DNA of 64,000 nt from Seriola aureovittata (GCF_021018895.1 NC_079384.1:20526140-20590139), one strand, 5' to 3'; shown: positions 47,260-60,364, counted from the stretch's first letter. The notes: generated from the sequence alone by a model not told the origin. Numbers and translations: made by a program.

Positions 47260-48914
47260 GATGACGATGGCCTGAGTGTCTCTGATGTCTTCATGTAAAT
47301 GTGATTTCGTTCGTTCGTTTCGTTTTTCAGTCTTGCACCATGAAAATGGAGGCCTCATACTGGGGAAGGTTATATGAATAACTTTCATGAAAAAAAAATG
47401 TTCAGGATTCAACCCTCGGCCCTGGTGGCTGACATGTCTCAGCTCTAATCAGCTGCTGCTCTGATTTAGATGTTCAATTTGCCAAGCTAAACTCCAGGCT
47501 TCATAACATCTTGTGTTTTTCTACAGTCTGCGGTTATACTGGCTCCTGTGCATCGTCTAATTGAGATCGATTCTGTTGATGGAAATTACTGAGTTTTGCT
47601 ACACAGAGGGGTCCTTGTTCCAAAACCCCTGAATCTCATTGAAGAACCAGGTAAAAGTGTTTGTGGTTCTAAGCGTTCTCGCTCAGTCCCTCCCTGTGTC
47701 CGCAGGATCTCCCACTCCCAGCGTCCAGTGGAAACATTTCAGGAGTGAATCCATGTTTGCAGCTCGTTCAGAATCTTCGTGGCTGCGCTTGAATATGACA
47801 CTGTGCCTCTAATCTGCTCTGTCATCACTCATTTGAAATGTCACTACAGCTGCTGTCATTAACTAATATCTGAGCACCCAACCTCGTTGGTGGCGCGACC
47901 GCTGGTTAACATACTTTATTTATGAGCTGTGATCATATTCCACACTAGTTCTGACAGAAACAGAACTATTCTTTGTTTCTTATTCTATTTCTCTCTTACT
48001 AATTACAAACAAGGACTAGCTTTGCTGTACGTGTGTTAAAACAAAGTCAAAAATGAGAACCACAGGTCAGAGACCTATTGGACCCACAGATACTGGCTAG
48101 ACTGGCAGCAGATTTTCTCCGGCAGCCGCGACAGAGCCGCAACATGAAGCGCACGCTCACTGTGGCCTGGCATTCGTCTTGTACAGACAGACAGACACTG
48201 CTGCTCTGTCACTGCTGAGTTTATGGTACGCAGGCAGAGAATGAGCTCCATTTGATATGCCTGGCAGACACGCCTGTTGGACAAAGAGCCAATCCTTTTC
48301 TCTCATGTATCCTGGGCCCGTCGTTGCTCTGTAATTGCTTCGCCAGATAATATGTGCGAACGGCACCGGATGCCATGATCCTGTATGCATACACAGGATT
48401 CACTGCCTTCTGCTGATCACAAATAACACACAGGCCTGCGCCGGAGAGGAGGAGGGGCAGATAAGAAATACATTTAACAGTGTGAAGTGGGAGCAAAATT
48501 AATCCTTCTGACATTCTCTTAACATGTATGGGTATGCTCACTGCTCTTCACCCTGCATGCTGATGGCCTGCTTCCTTTCATGTGTAAATAATTCTGGTCT
48601 GGAGGTGTTCTGAGGACTGGGATACGACCAGCAAAGCACCGAATGTAAGACCTGCTGAAAGGGAAACAAGTGCTAGCGGAAATAAACAGTAGGAGGGTTA
48701 CCAAGGCAGGGTGCTTTCACTGCGTTACCTTTTAATGATCATGCTAAATCAAAAGCTAGTCAGCTAGCCTCACAGCTACAAATGTTAATCTATGCCTTTA
48801 GCAGTTAAATAAGCAGGAACCACTTTGCTGTTACCTCCTGGTGTTATGATTATGCCATGTTAAGAGGAAAAATATCAGCATATACAGATGAGTTCTAAAT
48901 CAAAATGAAAAGCT

Positions 48915-49150
48915 GTCATTGTTCAGGAAGCTCCATATGTGGACCATTCTTCCCCTCATGTGTTTTAATGCTGGTGGTGGAGAGAGTGCTGTTTGATATG
49001 TTGCTGCAAAGTCTCCCATAGGTGTTCAGCTGGACTGCGATCTGAAGGCCACAGCGTGTGATTTGCATCGTCATCCTCATCAAATCATTCACGAATGTGA
49101 CGCGTGCACGACGTGAGGAGTGATGAAGAATCATTGAGTACATTTATTAT
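48915..49150 (-). mobile_element. Tc1/mariner transposase remnant
   Basis: On the minus strand the conceptual frame through 49110-48985 reads WFDEDDDANHTLWPSD, then PAEHLWETLQQ, recalling the third catalytic block of a Tc1-like transposase (SPDLNPIEHLW in intact relatives). Here the LNP part is missing. No inverted repeats found. Inactive. Confidence 0.6.
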
Positions 49151-49467
49151 CAGGCTTTGACAACAGGCATTTAGGAATTTAATAGTCTGCAGGGTTTCGC
49201 TGTGGCGTTCATATCACCGGAGATCACCTGTCAATAAACCAGTCTGAGAAGATCCATGGCATCCTGGATACTCTGCTCATCAAGCCAAGGTTTCTGCAGG
49301 GGGCGCACTTCCTGTCTGCTCGATCATGGCTACTTATTTACGGTGCTCTCTCCACAGAAAAACAAAGTTACTTACCATGATGCATTGCACCAACTAAGTA
49401 CTTTGCATTCACAAGAGCTAATTTCAAACTAGTGATGTATTTGTAAATGTGGTTCCACCAATAAGCT

Positions 49468-49853
49468 TTAAAGTGATAGTTGGGGTTATTTGACGTGGGG
49501 CTGTGTGAGGTACTTATCTACGGTAGAGCTAAGTATAGGTACACTTACGTGTAGGAGTACGGTAGTTCAAATGTTCACAAAATTTAGTTCCAAAGGAAAG
49601 AGATGTTTTGATGGAAGATAAATCAGTGTAAATATTTAAAATAAAGTGTACACGTAAATTGATATTATTTTCTTTATGTTGGCGTTTCCTTTTTGAAGTG
49701 GCTAAAAAGCTAAAGTGGCTTTTGTGGATGACTCAGCTTCTGTACCGGAGCTCCTACTGTTTCTCTAAACTGGCAGCGTGCCGATCTGAATCTACTGCAG
49801 GTAACACACTGACTGTAGATAAGTACCTCACACAACCCCACGCCAAATAACTC
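49468..49853. mobile_element. foldback MITE, family A, copy 2 (right end lost)
   Basis: Left arm TTAAAGTGATAGTTGGGGTT identical to copy 1. Right side has GGTAACACACTGACTGTAGA and CCCACGCCAAATAAC, but the last ~17 bases are replaced by other sequence. Confidence 0.85.
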
Positions 49854-50880
49854 GATAAATGCAGCACAATTCATATATTTCTCTGTTCATGTATGAAGTA
49901 ATTAAATATGTTTGGAGAGATATGGAAATATCTGATTATGCTTCCTAACTGACCGTGTATAGACTAACGTCGCTAATTTTACTTTTGTAATTTGAAGTAT
50001 TTAATATTATTTTTTTATTTATTGAGTTTATAGGTTTATAAAAACATTGCTATACCTTCAATAGCATAACACTCAGTCTAGGAAACCACAATCTCCGGAT
50101 TATACATACCAATTATAAAACATGAAACATGAAATAAGAAAACAAAAAAAATTGCAATAAATTAGTAAATCAGTCCATAGGACAGTATAACATAATCATA
50201 GTGTTTCCTTTTTGTATGATTATTAAACAATATTTCCATCAGTGTCAGTTCCGATATTCCATTTTTTAACTTGCAAGGTGCACGGCTGCAGTGACAGCTT
50301 GCTTCCCCCCTGAATAAATAAAGCCTTGTCAGCTCCACCATTATTAGGTGTAGATATTAATAACAGCTAACCTCTGCCCAAGAACTTGTGGTTATGGTGC
50401 AACCTGTTTTTAATTTAGTGATGCGTAAATCTCCACTTCATAATAACAACGCACACGGGCTATATTTAAACTTACAAACAGCTGGTGCAACCGGCTCCAG
50501 GACAGTAAATCTGACCTCAGCTCCATCTTATCAGTGTATATTACCGTACCGTTAATGCTTACTTTTTTAGCGCTATAGGTTGGGACGCTAACCAGGCAAG
50601 ACAGTGTGTGTTTGCAGACTGTGTGAATCCTAATGTCAGCATTAAGATAAGTGGGAGCGATTCATTGTATGTCACAATGTATGACAGTACGGTGAGGTGT
50701 AAAAGCTGCCTGGAGGCAAGTGTCACTGATAGGTCCATAATTACTATTAGACAGAGGGAGAGAGAGACAGAGAGAGAGAGAGAGAGATAGATAGATAGAG
50801 AGAGAACTGCAGAGAGAGTGAGAGGTAGTGGAGGACTACAAGAGAAAAAGGAGGCCAGGGGACAAATACAGTCAGCTAGA

Positions 50881-50883
<3 letters not shown>

Positions 50884-50914
<31 letters not shown>
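50884..50914. repeat. (GT)n microsatellite, (CA)n in the transcript
   Basis: About 16 units, starting 38 nt after the donor of exon 50953-51006. Confidence 0.93.
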
Positions 50915-50916
<2 letters not shown>

Positions 50917-50952
50917 AGTGTGTTCGTGAATGCATGGTTACGGTGCACTTAC

Positions 50953-51006
50953 CTTGGAGCCTCGCTCGTTAAAAATAATCTCCACGTCTAAAATCTTGCC
51001 AAATTG
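50953..51006 (-). CDS. rbfox3: rbfox3 exon: RRM segment with NERGSK, 54 nt
   Basis: Encodes 18 residues, QFGKILDVEIIFNERGSK, the middle of the RRM. The acceptor is a pyrimidine-rich tract ending CCACAG and the donor is AAG|GTAAGT, a strong site; both borders are phase 0. The final Lys is the first residue of RNP1, whose remainder is in the next exon. This is the most upstream exon recognised. The preceding exon of the family (ending near RDPDLRQMFG) was looked for up to 64000 and not found. A (CA)n tract on the transcript strand begins about 38 nt after the donor. Confidence 0.95.
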
Positions 51007-51330
51007 CTGTGGAAGACAGGGAGGGAAAAAGGAGGGCAGGAGGAGGATGAGGAGAAAAGCAGAAAGAGGAAGGCAATAATTAGAACAGGGTGACCTGCAC
51101 TGTTCGGTACTACTCTAATATATATATATATTTATACATACATACTCAAGCTTAAAAAACACTACAAGGCTCCACACTTGAACACTCTCCCCCTCACTGC
51201 TAAAAAGGTCAAGCAGTCAATGCTCTGAATTAACAAACTCCTCTTCACCCCACAATGAGATTAATAAAATATCCATTTACTCTTAATGCTGTTTAATGCT
51301 GTGTTTGCTCTGTTGTGGTAATAAAGAGGT

Positions 51331-51353
51331 TGTGTGTGTGTGTGTGTGTGTGT
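51331..51353. repeat. (GT)n microsatellite
   Basis: About 11 units. Confidence 0.88.
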
Positions 51354-52860
51354 ATTGGGGACCAGGGCTATGCAGTGTTAATGAACATTACGATGGTGGA
51401 TGCAGACGCTATAAGAAGTGCAATGCCTCAGCATGCACCACTGATCTTAATGATGCCCATCATCTCGCTTTTCCTCTCCCCTCTCAGAAGAAAAAAAAAA
51501 AAAAACATACGAGGAAAAACGAGAGCAGGAATATTTCTAGTGGAGGGAGAGGGTCTCTCGTTCACAGCAGGAAATGGGGTGTGGGAGGCAGGGGTGAGAG
51601 AGAGTTAAGGGACAGCCCATGATAAACCATAGGTTTGTTTATCTGCTCCCAGTGTAGACCATCATAGTAATTACCTGCCAAAGCCCTCTCTCTCCAGTCT
51701 GAGCATGCATGTCGCGCCTATAGCTTCTCCTCTGATTTAGCTCTTAATGCTCTTAATTGGCTCCATGTTTCACTTTAATTGGCTAATTACGCAGAGTGGT
51801 GCTAGTGACCACGCCTCCCAGCACAGTAAAGCCGGTGGTGAATGTATGGCTGTCATATATTGTGGGTTTAAACAGGATGAAACCTTGGCCTTATGGCTTT
51901 TAAACATGGGAAGGGAAAGGGAAAACCTTTGTTTTTAGCCTCATTGTGGGTCTGAAAGACAAGGATCAGACCTGTGCAGAGGTCACTCCTTAACAACATC
52001 TACAGTATATTCTCTTTAGATGTTGTGTATTCTTTTTTTTATATCAGGTGTACCTACTGTTGTATTTTACTGTAACACTTCAAAGGATCTTTTTTATCCA
52101 CTGCTGATCTGCAAACAGTTACGCAAAACCAGAAGTATGCATATGCATTCTCGCCGTCACAATTATTAAGGGTGTGTACACGCTCCGCTTTCTAAATGTC
52201 ACTCATTGAGAAATTGGGTGCACATGCACGAGCCTCATTTCCACAATTAGCCATAAATAGATGAAGGCGCTCCCTTGATCGGTTTGCATTAAAAAAAAAA
52301 AAAATCCTGTCTCCACCACAAGTGATCAGACATGGCACAGAAGACAAAGATGAGAAAGAAGTGCACTTTCCCCGATTGTGAAATTGAGGCACGTGTTGGA
52401 GAAAGTGAAAATAGAAAATGTATCACTTGGTGGTCTTAGTTCAGACAAACAGGCACCAACATAGGTACAGCACGTTTTTAAAATGGTGTTTTAAAACGAA
52501 AATGATTTCTGTCCAGACGACCGTTTTTGCTCAGTATCAGAAATAACCTCCGTACAGACTAACACCTGACAACACGTATCACATGACCATTCACATACAG
52601 TGAGCACGTGCGAGCCGCTGCAAACAGGAAGGAGGTTGTTGACTCTGCAGCTGGTTAGTTGTAGCCTCAGCGTGTGACAAAGGGTGACCAGACTTTTGCT
52701 ATTACAGCCCCCGCGCTATAAAAGTTAAGAAACAATTCCTTTGCTTCTTTTAAATTCCTTTCTAGAACTTTACATTTTATGAACGCAATTGGAAATGTTT
52801 GATATAGATTGTTATTTATACTAATTATTCCTGATTATTTCATCTTATTCCTTTGTATTG

Positions 52861-52935
52861 AGTGGATCCCAGGAAGAGTAGTTGCTACCTTGGTACTGGC
52901 TAATGGAGATCCAAATAAATAAATAAATAAATATT
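52861..52935 (+). mobile_element. 3' tail of a non-LTR element
   Basis: GTGGATCCCAGGAAGAGTAG, then GCTAATGGAGATCCAAATAA and an (AAATA)n tail: the typical 3' end of a teleost LINE or its derived SINE. No coding part recognised upstream. Confidence 0.6.
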
Positions 52936-53206
52936 GTTTTTACCTCTTCTGTGTCTTGCTCCTATTTTTAATTTATTTGCCTTCTCTGGTTTTGTTTCTT
53001 TTGTAAAGCACTTTGTAACTTTGTTGGGAAAGTTCATCATTATTACATTGTTATTTTCATCGGTCCCAGAGATGTTGACCAGCTCCAGTGATTCCTTTAA
53101 GCCTTCATCCGCTACTCTGAGCTCCTTCATCACCTTAGTGAGCTCGCAGTGTTGTGCCTTTGGACTAAATCATCTCCATCTACAGACAGTTTGTCTTTGA
53201 GATGAC

Positions 53207-53906
53207 CAGAGGTGGACAAAGTACACGACTTCCTAAATTACTTGAGTCAGAGTAAAGATCCTCCTGGTCAAATATGACTCCAATACAAGTGAATTTTTCA
53301 TGTCAACTCTGTTCCATTGTTGTATTATAGAACTTACTTAGTGTAGAACTTGTAGAATGAAAGAGGATATGATACAAAACCTCTAGAACTAGTCATAAAA
53401 ACACAACAACAAAACAACAACACAACAGCAAAAGGAGCTATTGTAGTTTAGTATTTCTTTGTTTTTAGTCAGTGATGAAGTTTCTTTCTTTATTTGTAAA
53501 CCTTCAAACACAGACTTCAGATCAGCCCCTGGTCTCTGGTGAAGAATCTTCTGCCTCATCTTTATCTAACGCAGCATCATTAGGACACTGACAGGTTCAA
53601 ACTGAGCTGTTCAAACATGCAGCAGCACAACGTGACTGACAGCGGAGGAGTTGACTGTGATTGGTTTTTCTCCCGTGATGAACACAGTGTATGGTCTATC
53701 ACATTTTTTCAAAATAAAAGAAAAGCTCTGCTTCAAAGTAAGAGTACTTCATAGTGGAGTCAAAAGTACATTATTTGATTTTAAGTGGAGTGGAGTAAAA
53801 GTCAGAAGTTTAAAAAAAAAAAAAAAACTCAAGTAAGGAACAGACACTTGAAAATAGACTGAGGCACAGTGCTCAAGTAAATGTGCTTTGCTACTGTCCT
53901 CCCCTG
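53207..53906. mobile_element. hAT-type MITE
   Basis: Starts CAGAGGTGGACAAAGTAC and ends near CTCAAGTAAATGTGCTTTGC...CTCCCCTG, the familiar inverted ends of the teleost 'CAGAGGTGG' element. GAGTACTTCATAGTGGAG and AAGTGGAGTGGAGTAAAAGT are typical interior words. Non-coding. Confidence 0.7.
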
Positions 53907-54473
53907 GAGATGACTCTGTCTTTGAGCTTCATACAAATCAACAGTCCTTGATCCTCAGTCTTCTGAGATCTGTTTTTTGAGGCCTGGTTCACATCAGCTA
54001 ATGTTTCTTGTGAGCAGCAAACTCAAATGTTTGAGTGTTTTTTATAAGTCAAAGTGTCTGTGACCCACAGCTCCAGTCTGTTTCATTGACTGGACTCCAG
54101 GTCTGATAACTCCTGACTCCTGTTAGCTTCTGTTGACGTCATTAGCCGAGGGGTGCGCACACTTTTTACACTGTGAATGGACTGAATGATGTTTTCAAAA
54201 TGACACAAACAAAAAAAATACATTCACTAAAGTGAATGTATTTCTACATAATGAAGATCTGATCTTGAGACAATCCCAAAGTGTTCATTTACTTTACTTT
54301 TTCTTGCCACTGTTTACAAATCATCTCAGTGAATATAAATTCTGCCAGACCTGAATTACACTTTCAAAACCTTTTAGTGTTCATACAACATCTGTCTGAA
54401 ACTGAGAGTCTGATTCCTCTGATGAAATACACGCGTCCTAAAGAGTGTGAGGTCAGACTACGAGATGAAGGAA

Positions 54474-54476
<3 letters not shown>

Positions 54477-54511
<35 letters not shown>
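54477..54511. repeat. (CA)n microsatellite
   Basis: About 17 units. Confidence 0.92.
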
Positions 54512-54513
<2 letters not shown>

Positions 54514-55369
54514 ATATTAACAGTTTAACGCCTCTGAATAAATACAACTGCTGTTTTAAATAATGTATGTGCATGTGTTCTCCTCCTGATCTCCTCCTTT
54601 CATCTTCTGTTTCCGATGTCACTTTCAGATGGTCGGCTTCATCTTCATCTGCCGTTAAGAGTTTGGTCTTTTTCATTTCTTTACTATTACAATTATGTTT
54701 TTTATGTGTGTCTGTTTGTTTTAGAAAAGAGAAAATGAAAATTAACCTTCTCCTTCTATTTTTCATATCGTTCCTTCCTTCCTCTCCTTTGTTTCTAGAA
54801 GGAAACACTCAGAAAGACACATTTGAAATGTATCTAATCTCCAAATTAATTAATATCAGTGTAAAATAAACTTCCCTGAGCGCTCAGAGACCTGGATCCG
54901 TGGACTCTGTGCTGCAGGAGCAGCTGGGATGAACTCATGACTACGTGAACTAACCTTGCCAGACAGTATGGTAATGCTCAGCCTTGTGCTCCCCCCATAA
55001 CTAGACCTTGAATCAAGTAGTTTATTTCAATAAATAAATAAACATGGAGCAGGCAGCGGAGCAAAGGCAAGGTCACAGCCCCAGCATCAGCCCTGAAGAT
55101 GAAGGAAGTCCGCCAGCAAAGCACGCGTCAGAACATACACATGATCTGCGTATACGTACTGGACGTGTTACACGTGTATGTCGCAGGACGACACACACAC
55201 AGTCTGTTGGTGTGTTTTAGCTGATTACGTGGACAGGCTGTTCAGAAGAGGAACACTTAAGAAAGATTGTTGCTGATTTCATTACATTAAAAGGGAAAAA
55301 GGCTGAAATAGAACTTTTTAAAGAAAAAAAAAACCATTTGAATTGATAGGCTCGTTTCTTTGCTGTTTT

Positions 55370-55373
<4 letters not shown>

Positions 55374-55424
<51 letters not shown>
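55374..55424. repeat. (GT)n microsatellite, first of three within 480 bp
   Basis: About 25 units; further (GT)n arrays are at 55635-55684 and 55826-55854. Confidence 0.93.
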
Positions 55425-55430
<6 letters not shown>

Positions 55431-55633
55431 TCGGGGCTGCAGACGACACGGATCAGAGCTCTCTTTCTGTGCCTGCCTCTCTCTCTCTCTCTCTCTTGTC
55501 TGTCCCTGTCTGGGTCTCTCGCTCCGAATGAGAGACCAGTCCACAGCCCGCTGAACAAGTCATTTAGCCCGACTACCTCTGTTTTCTTCCTGCTTCTTCC
55601 CTTCTCCAGTGGAGGGCTGCATTTTAGAGAGTG

Positions 55634-55684
<51 letters not shown>

Positions 55685-55822
55685 ATCTACTTTGTGTGTG
55701 TACTGTGTGTGTAGTTGTGTGTGTGTGAATCACAAGAGACTGGTGAATCATGAAAAGCAGGACAGGGTTTGGTTGAGGATAAAAGGGCTGTGAACTTCTC
55801 AAAATCCATTTTACCAAGTCTC

Positions 55823-55856
<34 letters not shown>

Positions 55857-56010
55857 TCACAGTGATCACTTCTATATTTGTAAATGAGGGTAAATGTCAT
55901 TAATTATGATTAAAGCAGATTCCCACTACCTCTGTATCTTAATTCACCTATTCTACATAAGGGCAAAGATATAACTTCCCTTATTTGGATTTTTCTGGTT
56001 AATTAGTTTG

Positions 56011-56377
56011 ATGCTGTGTCTCAAATCACATTCTTCCATACTCACACTCGCTATTCTTAGTGCATGAGCGCACAAGCGCGGCAACATCCGGTGCACTTTA
56101 AGTACCTGGATGGTGACCTCAAAACAGTGGAAACATTGAGTGTAAAACGATGGACACAGTTTCCATCTTGGCTACGTCGCAGAAGGACAGGGAACACCGA
56201 TGTATTTCCAAACTTGTGGAAACGGTGACTGAGGAAGGACACGTCATTGGTTGCGGCTTAATTTCCATTATCACATGACACATGCAGGAAAGTAAAATGT
56301 CCATTTTCAAGACAGTCACATGTTGCAACTGTCATTTCTGCTGAGCGCACGACGGCAGCGTTTGATTTGGGACATCA
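56011..56377. mobile_element. MITE with GTGTCTCAAATCAC / TTTGATTTGGGACAT ends
   Basis: Left ATGCTGTGTCTCAAATCAC and right GTTTGATTTGGGACATCAG are inverted with mismatches. The CATTCTTCCATACT phrase near the left end is typical of a widespread teleost MITE. Non-coding. Confidence 0.65.
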
Positions 56378-56818
56378 GTATTCTGTGAGCACAGGGTACT
56401 ACATGTGAGTGCACTGACTGAAGTATCTGATCTGGTCATCAGCAGCAGCAAGTGAAGGTTCATAGTTTACTGGTAAAACTCTCACAGATCACGACTAACG
56501 CCGGGAACACACTGCCTGTGCTGCTGCTCTGTCTCTCTACATACAGTCTGCAGGTTACCGGTATGTCGGATTTCTCTTCATTACAGATTCATTTCTGATT
56601 TGTTTTGATAGAAAATGTCACTCAAATATCACTGTCCCTACATGCAGCTGCTAGAAAATATATTTTCTCTCTCTTATTCTATTAAATTCCCTTTTTACAC
56701 TAAAATTAGCATGTGTAAGTGGGGTTTTAAACTCGGGTAAACCCTAAAAAAAAAAAAAGAAGAAGACAATTGACTCCTTTCACACTGCCAGACAAGTTTG
56801 CCTGTCTGTTCAGACTGA

Positions 56819-56820
<2 letters not shown>

Positions 56821-56868
<48 letters not shown>
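56821..56868. repeat. (CA)n microsatellite
   Basis: About 24 perfect units. Confidence 0.94.
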
Positions 56869-56869
<1 letters not shown>

Positions 56870-57727
56870 TGCAGATTAGCTGTACGGGGTGGTGCCCTGG
56901 GTTGGTGCTCCTGTAAAGTGTGGGAAACCTCAGTGGAAGGTGTGGCCGGTGTTTCTGGTGTAACGGCACCGTGCTGTGCAGGTGACAGGTGACAGGTGTG
57001 TTTACAGTGTCTCTGCTCTGAAAGACGTGAAGGGGCGAAAGTTAGCGCGTTCACTCAGGTGTTGTGTTTACATCACTGCTGATCGGAGCCGATAAACACC
57101 TGTGACTACTGCAGAGTCATGTGACCCAGGTGTGAATGATGATTGTTCCCTCTCACGCTGCAGACAAAGGCCTGATGTTAGCGAGTGTTAGCAGTTGTTT
57201 TTTGACCAGTGTAAAAGGAGCTTAAGTCACAGACTTTTCCTGTATTAAACCCGACCACCATCTTTCTGTAACACTAACCAACTGCCATGAGAGTCTAAAC
57301 AGAACCATAGATTTAATTCTATAATAATAATTTAATAAGTTAGTAACACTGTTGTCACTACAGGTGGATTCTCTTCTGCAAGATCAGATATTTTGCTAAA
57401 AAACATTGTCAGTGAAAATGATCTGATACATTTTTGTGCCTTGTCAGATACGTTAATTGACAACATTTCCTCGTTGTGTTCATAGATAATTAACTGTATT
57501 TAAGAGTAATTTCTACGACACAGGGTTGAATAAACTGACAAATGAAGTTTGTGACCTTTCATGCATAAAGCTCTCAGTACTAACAGCTGTATGATGATTA
57601 ATGATGATATAATCATTGAGTGTGTGAAATCCTAAATCCTATCTTTGTTCATGTAAGTGAAAGAGTGAGATTTCCTCTCTGAATTTCTTGAAACATGAGG
57701 AAGGCACAGCAGCAGTGCACTTATATT

Positions 57728-57772
57728 ATCAATCAATCAGTCAATCAATCAATCAGTCAGTTAATCAATCAC
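57728..57772. repeat. (ATCA)n microsatellite
   Basis: ATCA units with GTCA variants. Confidence 0.85.
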
Positions 57773-57844
57773 CGTAAAAACGTGATTTCTTGTTTCTCGA
57801 GGAAAAAAAAACATTGTCATAATCATTTAAACATGGATGAATTA

Positions 57845-58118
57845 TGAGACGACGGGCCCCTGGATGCAGACACGTAAAAGGCCCCCCCCCCCCTCCTACA
57901 CAGGAGCTCAAAGACACTGACACTGCAGCGAGGGTCATTTGTTGTCAGTGTGGGTCTCTCTGCAGTTGTTGTGTGTCTCTTCGTGGTCATTGTACATCTC
58001 TTTATACTCAATTTGTGTTTGTGTTGTGACTGTTTTGCATGTTAATATCATGATAACAGTCACTTCAAACGGAGGCTCTGGCCTAGGGGCCCCATGACCC
58101 CCTAACCCTAACCCTGCC
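57845..58118. repeat. teleost repeat with GTGTCTCTTNGTGGTCATT minisatellite core
   Basis: GGGCCCCTGGATGCAGAC at the left and TAGGGGCCCC near the right enclose degenerate units such as GTGTGTCTCTTCGTGGTCATTG. A short CCCTAACCCTAACCCTG occurs at 58100-58116. Confidence 0.55.
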
Positions 58119-59226
58119 TGGATCTTTCTACGCATTTAACTGATTCCCTCTGAAGGATTTGTTCAGAAACAATAAATGCAGAACAGTTTTTTTTTTCAAC
58201 TGCTCTTTCACATCTTCCTACACTGACTTCATTCTGACTTCACATAATCCTCTTGTCTCACGCAGCTCGGCACAACAGTTAATCTCACATCCTGAATGCG
58301 CTGATGCAACCAAGACCTAAACACGTCTCAGCACCACAACAATGACATTTGTCTTCCAACGGAAAACATTGTTACTCAGAGCTGACAACAGGCAGAAATA
58401 CAATATGAAGCACCATTGTCTTTGAGGCATCTCTTATTTCCTTCTTCCATTACAACAGAAAAATTGTATTTCTTTATTGCTTTGATTGTAAAGTATAATT
58501 TTATTTTATTTTGGCTTTTAAATGACCATATTAGTTTCTTGCCCCAAACCCTCAAATACGAACCACAGGAGTGTACCAGTAGCAGGCATACAGGACCTCT
58601 GTTGGCATGGTAACTAATAAACACACAATCAAGGTTTTGGAACGGTCATAGATAGAAGAAAGATTTCCACCTCCATGACAAGAATCCCTCTCTGGGGCTG
58701 AAGAAGAGTAAGGTGGAAAGACGTTGGGCTGTAAACCAGACTGTATGTGAGGCGTTCAGGGAACATCCATAAATTGCAGTGTCTGCCAATAGTTTGCATG
58801 TGGAGGGGGCTTCAATGGGCTTCTTTGCCTGGAGCCCTGAGAGTCTGCGATTGCCACTGGATTCACTAACCTGCCCCCTTTCATTTTTGTATGTTGCAAT
58901 TTAGAATTATTTATCCAATTTTATTTATTGTTTAGTCTTTTTTAGAGAAATGTGAGTTAGCAATTGTAAAAAAAAAAGAAACACTTTTTCCATTGACGCC
59001 AGGCCTGCACCTGTGTCTGTGTGTTGTTATGTGTGCATGAGAGTCGGGGTGTGTCCTTCAGATCAGATCATTAAGAACTGGGGCAAATGAGAGTGCTCCT
59101 GCACTAAGGCTAATGAGTGGAATGAAAGCTAGCTTTAATTGTTGTCCACAATGGGCTGCGTTATTTCATTAGAACTAATTGCCCTGTCAGCCATGCCAGT
59201 GGTGCGGCAGACCAACACACACACAC

Positions 59227-59227
<1 letters not shown>

Positions 59228-59272
<45 letters not shown>
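59228..59272. repeat. (CA)n microsatellite
   Basis: About 22 units, preceded by a short interrupted CA run from 59215. Confidence 0.93.
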
Positions 59273-59274
<2 letters not shown>

Positions 59275-60149
59275 TACTCACCACACATATACAGCCCTGT
59301 TTAGCACAAATTCAATAGTCTTGATCAATGCCAATGAGCTGATGAACAAGAAACAAGGAGGTGATGTAGCAGTGTGAAGCACATGGTTTTTTGTCACACT
59401 CAGGTCAACGTCTATCAAGACCAGGGGAAAGAAATGTTAAAGTTATACAGAAAAATTATAGTCATAGAATTTTTAGGTTATGACTATTTATGTTCACATT
59501 GTTCGTTTACAGCTGAACTAAAGAGAGAAAAACCTCCTCAGCTGCAAGTGACATGTTTATTGTAGTCATCATCCAACCAAGAGGTTTTTTACCAACAAAG
59601 ACAAATATATTTGGTTTGTGATATGAGTCACAATTTTGGTGGGGATTTGTGAATTTGATTACATCTGGAGAATATGATTTCGTAGGCTGAAGCATCTCTG
59701 TAGCACCACAACGTGTCATTTGTAATAAGCACATTGTGACTCAATTTACCTTCATCAGAAATTGAAGCTCCTGCGATTTGGTTATTGCACCTGGCCATAT
59801 TTTGATTTTGATAATATTTCGATCAGTTGTTCACCCCCTAATTGCAAAGACATGAAGGTGTGGCTGGTTGTTCTTATAAACCAGGTCGCTGTTGTTGCAG
59901 TTAATACATGTGTAGTCTGGAAAAGTCTAAACATGAGGACCTGGTCATGAGGTTTCTCAGTCTGTACTAAATCTGAAAACTCATCTGGTGTCACTCCATA
60001 TGTTCTCCTTACCAACAAATCTCACAAAAACACCAAAACCAACAATGTGGTAGTCCGTCTCTAAACACTTCCTGGCGTCCCTCCTCCCTCTGTATCTCTC
60101 AGCCCCAAGTCCACTTGTTCCTACTGAAATTGTAAATCTTTAAGATCAG

Positions 60150-60308
<159 letters not shown>

Positions 60309-60364
60309 TATAAAATATCTCAGTAGTTTTTTTTAAACAGATGGACACTGTAGTTGTTGACAAA

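Larger units (their letters stand above)
45155..50952 (-). other. rbfox3: rbfox3 intron, 5.8 kb
   Basis: From donor AAG|GTAAGT to acceptor GCCACTGCAG. Contains poly-G/poly-C at 45228-45248, (GT)n at 45608-45664, MITE E copy 2, a Tc1 remnant, MITE A copy 2, and AG-rich tracts at 50755-50800. No exon seen. Confidence 0.82.
19260..51006 (-). other. rbfox3: rbfox3 gene, 3' part (nine coding exons, 5' end outside window)
   Basis: RBFOX proteins are nuclear RNA-binding splicing regulators that bind (U)GCAUG; RBFOX3 is the neuronal NeuN antigen. Nine minus-strand exons with GT/AG borders join in phase into 207 codons plus stop. Visible residues 1-49 are the second half of the RRM (RNP1 is KGFGFVTF, split by an intron after the Lys). 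Residues 50-87 are the post-RRM linker, 88-132 an RG and Pro-rich block, and 133-193 a Tyr/Ala-rich low-complexity tail. The end is RFTPY. Paralogue choice: after the GPEFYA motif the protein goes directly to VTGFPYP, and it has [20 protein letters not shown] and [14 protein letters not shown], as remembered for RBFOX3. RBFOX1 has a TVLLCQ exon insert here and RBFOX2 differs in the linker. Whether this is the a or b teleost duplicate cannot be told. Confidence 0.93.

Noticed and set aside
48916..49143. 75-codon minus-strand frame as a gene
   Set aside because: It is an out-of-frame reading of a Tc1-like transposase remnant.
52900..53200. overlapping frames on both strands (88 and 77 codons)
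   Set aside because: Next to a LINE tail; the minus-strand frame vaguely resembles a charged coiled-coil stretch but no family could be named.
58100..58117. CCCTAACCCTAACCCTG as an interstitial telomere array
   Set aside because: Only about two and a half units within a dispersed repeat; similar short words occur at 10430-10500. Too short to call.
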